A stretch of DNA of 8,024 nt, taken from positions 1-8,024 of the forward strand of contig NZ_JASLCE010000094.1 in NCBI RefSeq assembly GCF_030146175.1, read 5' to 3'. Source of the DNA: Flavobacterium sp. (GTDB lineage: Bacteria > Bacteroidota > Bacteroidia > Flavobacteriales > Flavobacteriaceae). This document shows, piece by piece, positions 6,081-8,024 of this stretch (its first letter is position 1; each line of letters opens with the position of its first letter). Below the pieces are notes generated by a model. It saw only the letters and a list, made by a program, of their open reading frames with translations. It did not search any database and had not been told where the DNA came from. The position numbers were made by a program, and so were the translations under genes.

Positions 6081-7718
6081 ATGTCAATTTGGAAACGTAA
6101 ACCACTGGGGCAACTCATCGAAGAAGCCTCGGAATCAGAAAAAGGATTAAAGAAAACATTAACGGCATCGGGATTAACCGCGTTAGGTGTAGGAGCGATT
6201 ATTGGAGCGGGATTGTTTTCGATTACCGGTTTGGCTGCGGCAACCAATGCAGGACCGGCGATTACCATTTCTTTTGTTGTGGCGGCTATCGGATGTCTTT
6301 TTGCCGGTTTATGTTATGCTGAATTTTCATCCATGATTCCGGTTGCAGGTAGTGCGTATACCTATTCGTTTGCCACTATGGGGGAATTCGTTGCCTGGAT
6401 TATCGGTTGGGATCTTGTACTGGAATATGCCGTTGGTGCGGCAACCGTCTCCATTAGTTGGTCGCGCTATCTTACAAAATTTTTAGATGGCTATGGTATT
6501 CATCTCAGCGAACAGTTGACGCATTCGCCTTTTGAAGGTGGTTTGATTAACATTCCTGCGGTGCTTATTGTAATGGTTATGTCATTAGTATTAATGCGCG
6601 GAACAAAAGAATCGGCTTTAGTAAACGGTATTATCGTATTGCTTAAAGTAACAGTGGTATTGGTGTTTATCGCATTGGGATGGCAATATATCCGTCCGGA
6701 AAACTATACCCCGTATATCCCGGAAAACACAGGTACTTTTGGTGAATTCGGATTTACAGGAATCATCCGTGCTGCGGCGATCGTATTCTTTGCCTATATC
6801 GGTTTTGATGCGGTGTCGACTGCTGCTCAGGAAGCGAAAAATCCGAAAAGAGATATGCCAATTGGTATTTTGTTATCGTTGATCATCTGTACAGTACTGT
6901 ATATCTTGTTTGCGCACGTAATGACCGGAGTAGTAAATTATTCTGCTTTTGCAGGAGCCGATGGAATTGCACCGGTGGCTATTGCGATTGATCATATGGG
7001 AGTAGCCGATGCATCGGGTATGATTACGCCGGCTTATCCGTGGTTGAATAAAGCGATTATCCTTGCGATTTTAGCAGGATATGCTTCGGTAATTTTAGTA
7101 ATGTTAATGGGACAAAGTCGTGTATTCTTCTCGATGAGTAAAGATGGTTTGATGCCAAAAGTATTCTCGGAAGTACACCCAAAATATAGAACACCGGCTA
7201 AAAACAACTTGTTATTCATGTTGATTGTGAGTTTGTTTGCAGCATTTGTTCCGGCTCGTGTAGTTGGAGAAATGACCAGTATCGGAACCTTATTTGCCTT
7301 TATCCTGGTATGTCTTGGGGTAATTGTAATGCGAAGAACAATGCCGGATGCGCCAAGAGCGTTTAAAACACCATTGGTGCCGTTAGTGCCAATATTAGGT
7401 GTTGGGGTATGTTTGTTTATGATGGTGTTCCTGCCGTTGGATACATGGATCCGTTTGATCGTTTGGATGATGATCGGTTTCGACTTGTATATTTTCTACG
7501 GAATGAAACACAGTATCCTAAACGGTGGTTCGTTTGACGGTAAAAGCTACCGAATTGTAAGCTTATCCGGATTAGCAATGGTAGTAGCTCTGGTTGTAGT
7601 AGCTTTTGTACACCATTCGAACCCTGAAATCGACGATACGTTCCTATATTATTTCTCACTGATTTTTGCAGCAATTCACGCTGTAGTCTATGCATTGAGT
7701 TATAAAAAGAACAAATAA
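6081..7718 (+). CDS. APC-superfamily amino-acid permease, CAT/YfnA-like
   Basis: An inner-membrane transporter that probably imports amino acids with protons. The 545 residues begin with a cytoplasmic tail of about 28 residues, followed by roughly 14 hydrophobic helices by eye. The broken first helix has GAIIGAGLF at 38-46, the Gly-rich unwound segment that binds the amino-acid backbone in this superfamily. Helix 6 and its loop carry FFAYIGFDAVSTAAQEAKNP (236-255), then KRDMP, a hallmark of the cationic amino-acid transporter (CAT) branch. GQSRVFFSMSKDGLMP at 344-359 is the conserved loop after helix 8. The two extra C-terminal helices (about 490-511 and 518-541) also fit CAT rather than 12-helix relatives. 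Branch membership does not prove a cationic substrate. The frame can be extended to a TTG at 6048, adding METKKNRKTIF, but that TTG lies inside the predicted promoter, so the ATG at 6081 is preferred. It appears to be a single-gene unit with its own promoter and terminator. Confidence 0.93.
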   Translation: MSIWKRKPLGQLIEEASESEKGLKKTLTASGLTALGVGAIIGAGLFSITGLAAATNAGPAITISFVVAAIGCLFAGLCYAEFSSMIPVAGSAYTYSFATMGEFVAWIIGWDLVLEYAVGAATVSISWSRYLTKFLDGYGIHLSEQLTHSPFEGGLINIPAVLIVMVMSLVLMRGTKESALVNGIIVLLKVTVVLVFIALGWQYIRPENYTPYIPENTGTFGEFGFTGIIRAAAIVFFAYIGFDAVSTAAQEAKNPKRDMPIGILLSLIICTVLYILFAHVMTGVVNYSAFAGADGIAPVAIAIDHMGVADASGMITPAYPWLNKAIILAILAGYASVILVMLMGQSRVFFSMSKDGLMPKVFSEVHPKYRTPAKNNLLFMLIVSLFAAFVPARVVGEMTSIGTLFAFILVCLGVIVMRRTMPDAPRAFKTPLVPLVPILGVGVCLFMMVFLPLDTWIRLIVWMMIGFDLYIFYGMKHSILNGGSFDGKSYRIVSLSGLAMVVALVVVAFVHHSNPEIDDTFLYYFSLIFAAIHAVVYALSYKKNK

Positions 7719-7733
7719 GAAAAAAATAGTTTT

Positions 7734-7783
7734 AAATTCCCAAAAAAATGACGATATCGCTTTTTTTGGGAATTTTTATTTTA
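7734..7783 (+). terminator. Strong intrinsic terminator of the permease gene
   Basis: A perfect 15-bp inverted repeat, AAATTCCCAAAAAAA (7734-7748) against TTTTTTTGGGAATTT (7761-7775), encloses a 12-base loop holding the palindrome CGATATCG. A T-rich tail follows (to about 7781). It begins 16 bases after the permease stop. Its length and tail fit factor-independent termination, and it separates the permease from hmgA. Confidence 0.85.
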
Positions 7784-7784
7784 A

Positions 7785-7965
7785 AGAAATGTGATAAAAT
7801 CCCGATATTTGTATGATCATGAGTTTACATTGGGAAGGCTTATTAGGACTGCTAAAATACCTCATTAAGAGAAATCCGGAATGAGCGGATTGTTTATGTT
7901 AAAATATTTCAACAGCACTGCGAGTAATCCGGGTTGTACATTTTAAATTTTTAAAATTAAAAAAT
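7785..7965. other. 181-base intergenic region before hmgA, no convincing gene
   Basis: I see no gene of normal size here. A 23-codon frame (7813-7884) and a 16-codon frame (7896-7946) exist, but neither has supporting evidence. The sequence AATCCGG occurs at 7873-7879 and 7926-7932, and a complementary CGGATT lies between them at 7886-7891. TACATTTT at 7937-7944 is one base off the Bacteroidota -7 consensus and sits 21 bases before the hmgA ATG, so it is a possible weak promoter. The last 25 bases before hmgA are almost entirely A and T. Confidence 0.5.
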
Positions 7966-8024
7966 ATGCCATTTTATCATAAATTAGGACAGATTCCACC
8001 AAAAAGACATACCATCTTTCGTAA
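7966..8024 (+). CDS. hmgA: Homogentisate 1,2-dioxygenase, N-terminal start only
   Basis: The first 19 codons read MPFYHKLGQIPPKRHTIFR and then run off the window edge. This matches the N-terminus I know for Bacteroidota homogentisate 1,2-dioxygenase, where a YHKLG-x-IPPKRHT sequence opens the protein. The enzyme is a cytoplasmic Fe(II) dioxygenase that opens the ring of homogentisate to maleylacetoacetate in tyrosine and phenylalanine breakdown. No catalytic residue falls inside this fragment, so the call rests on N-terminal resemblance alone. The upstream permease could in principle bring in amino acids, but the terminator at 7734-7783 makes this a separate transcription unit. Confidence 0.8.
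   Translation, partial: MPFYHKLGQIPPKRHTIFR

Noticed and set aside
7034..7695. Minus-strand frames inside the permease (7034-7219, 7417-7695)
   Set aside because: They are shadows of the membrane-protein coding strand, with no motif, and the permease is intact throughout.
7896..7946. 16-codon frame just before hmgA
   Set aside because: It is too short to support without conservation data; nothing marks it as coding.
1..8024. Mobile elements, CRISPR repeats, tRNA/rRNA, defence or toxin-antitoxin genes
   Set aside because: I looked for repeated spacers, terminal inverted repeats with transposase motifs, tRNA-like cloverleaf sequence and small paired genes, and saw none. The gene content is ordinary core chromosome.

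Overview
The window looks like ordinary core chromosome from a Bacteroidota bacterium, most likely a member of the Flavobacteriaceae close to Flavobacterium. Four things point there: the protein sequence style; AT-rich intergenic regions with TAnnTTTG-type -7 promoter elements in place of TATAAT; starts without a recognisable Shine-Dalgarno; and a patatin phospholipase fused to an Omp85-type outer-membrane barrel. I see no mobile element, CRISPR array, tRNA, rRNA, frameshift or sign of transfer.

Layout. The end of a + strand signal peptidase II gene (lspA) enters from the left and stops at a short hairpin terminator (93-122). A three-gene minus-strand operon converges on the same hairpin. Read from its promoter end, it holds a zinc-dependent aspartoacylase/succinylglutamate desuccinylase-family protein (857-1834), 5-formyltetrahydrofolate cyclo-ligase (301-867, overlapping the first gene by 11 bases), and a 58-residue lipoprotein (121-297) that begins three bases after the cyclo-ligase stop. 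A 123-base divergent region (1835-1957) separates this operon from a + strand pair: uvrC (1958-3763) and, one base after its stop, the patatin/Omp85 gene (3765-5966). A 114-base gap with a good promoter leads into an APC-superfamily amino-acid permease (6081-7718), which ends at a strong 15-bp stem terminator. After 181 bases without a convincing gene, the first 19 codons of homogentisate 1,2-dioxygenase (hmgA) run off the right edge.

How the genes relate. The window joins unrelated housekeeping jobs: lipoprotein maturation, folate salvage, nucleotide excision repair, outer-membrane phospholipase activity, amino-acid uptake and tyrosine catabolism. The tight spacing in the minus-strand trio and in uvrC-patatin suggests co-transcription but not a shared pathway. 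The permease and hmgA could both serve amino-acid use, but a strong terminator separates them.

The most useful points for a second look are the small lipoprotein, which carries two copies of a KPxxPGQxK motif; the start-site corrections for the deacylase and permease, whose longest reading frames begin at implausible TTG codons; and the variant barrel motif in the patatin/Omp85 protein. I found no convincing new multi-gene system here.
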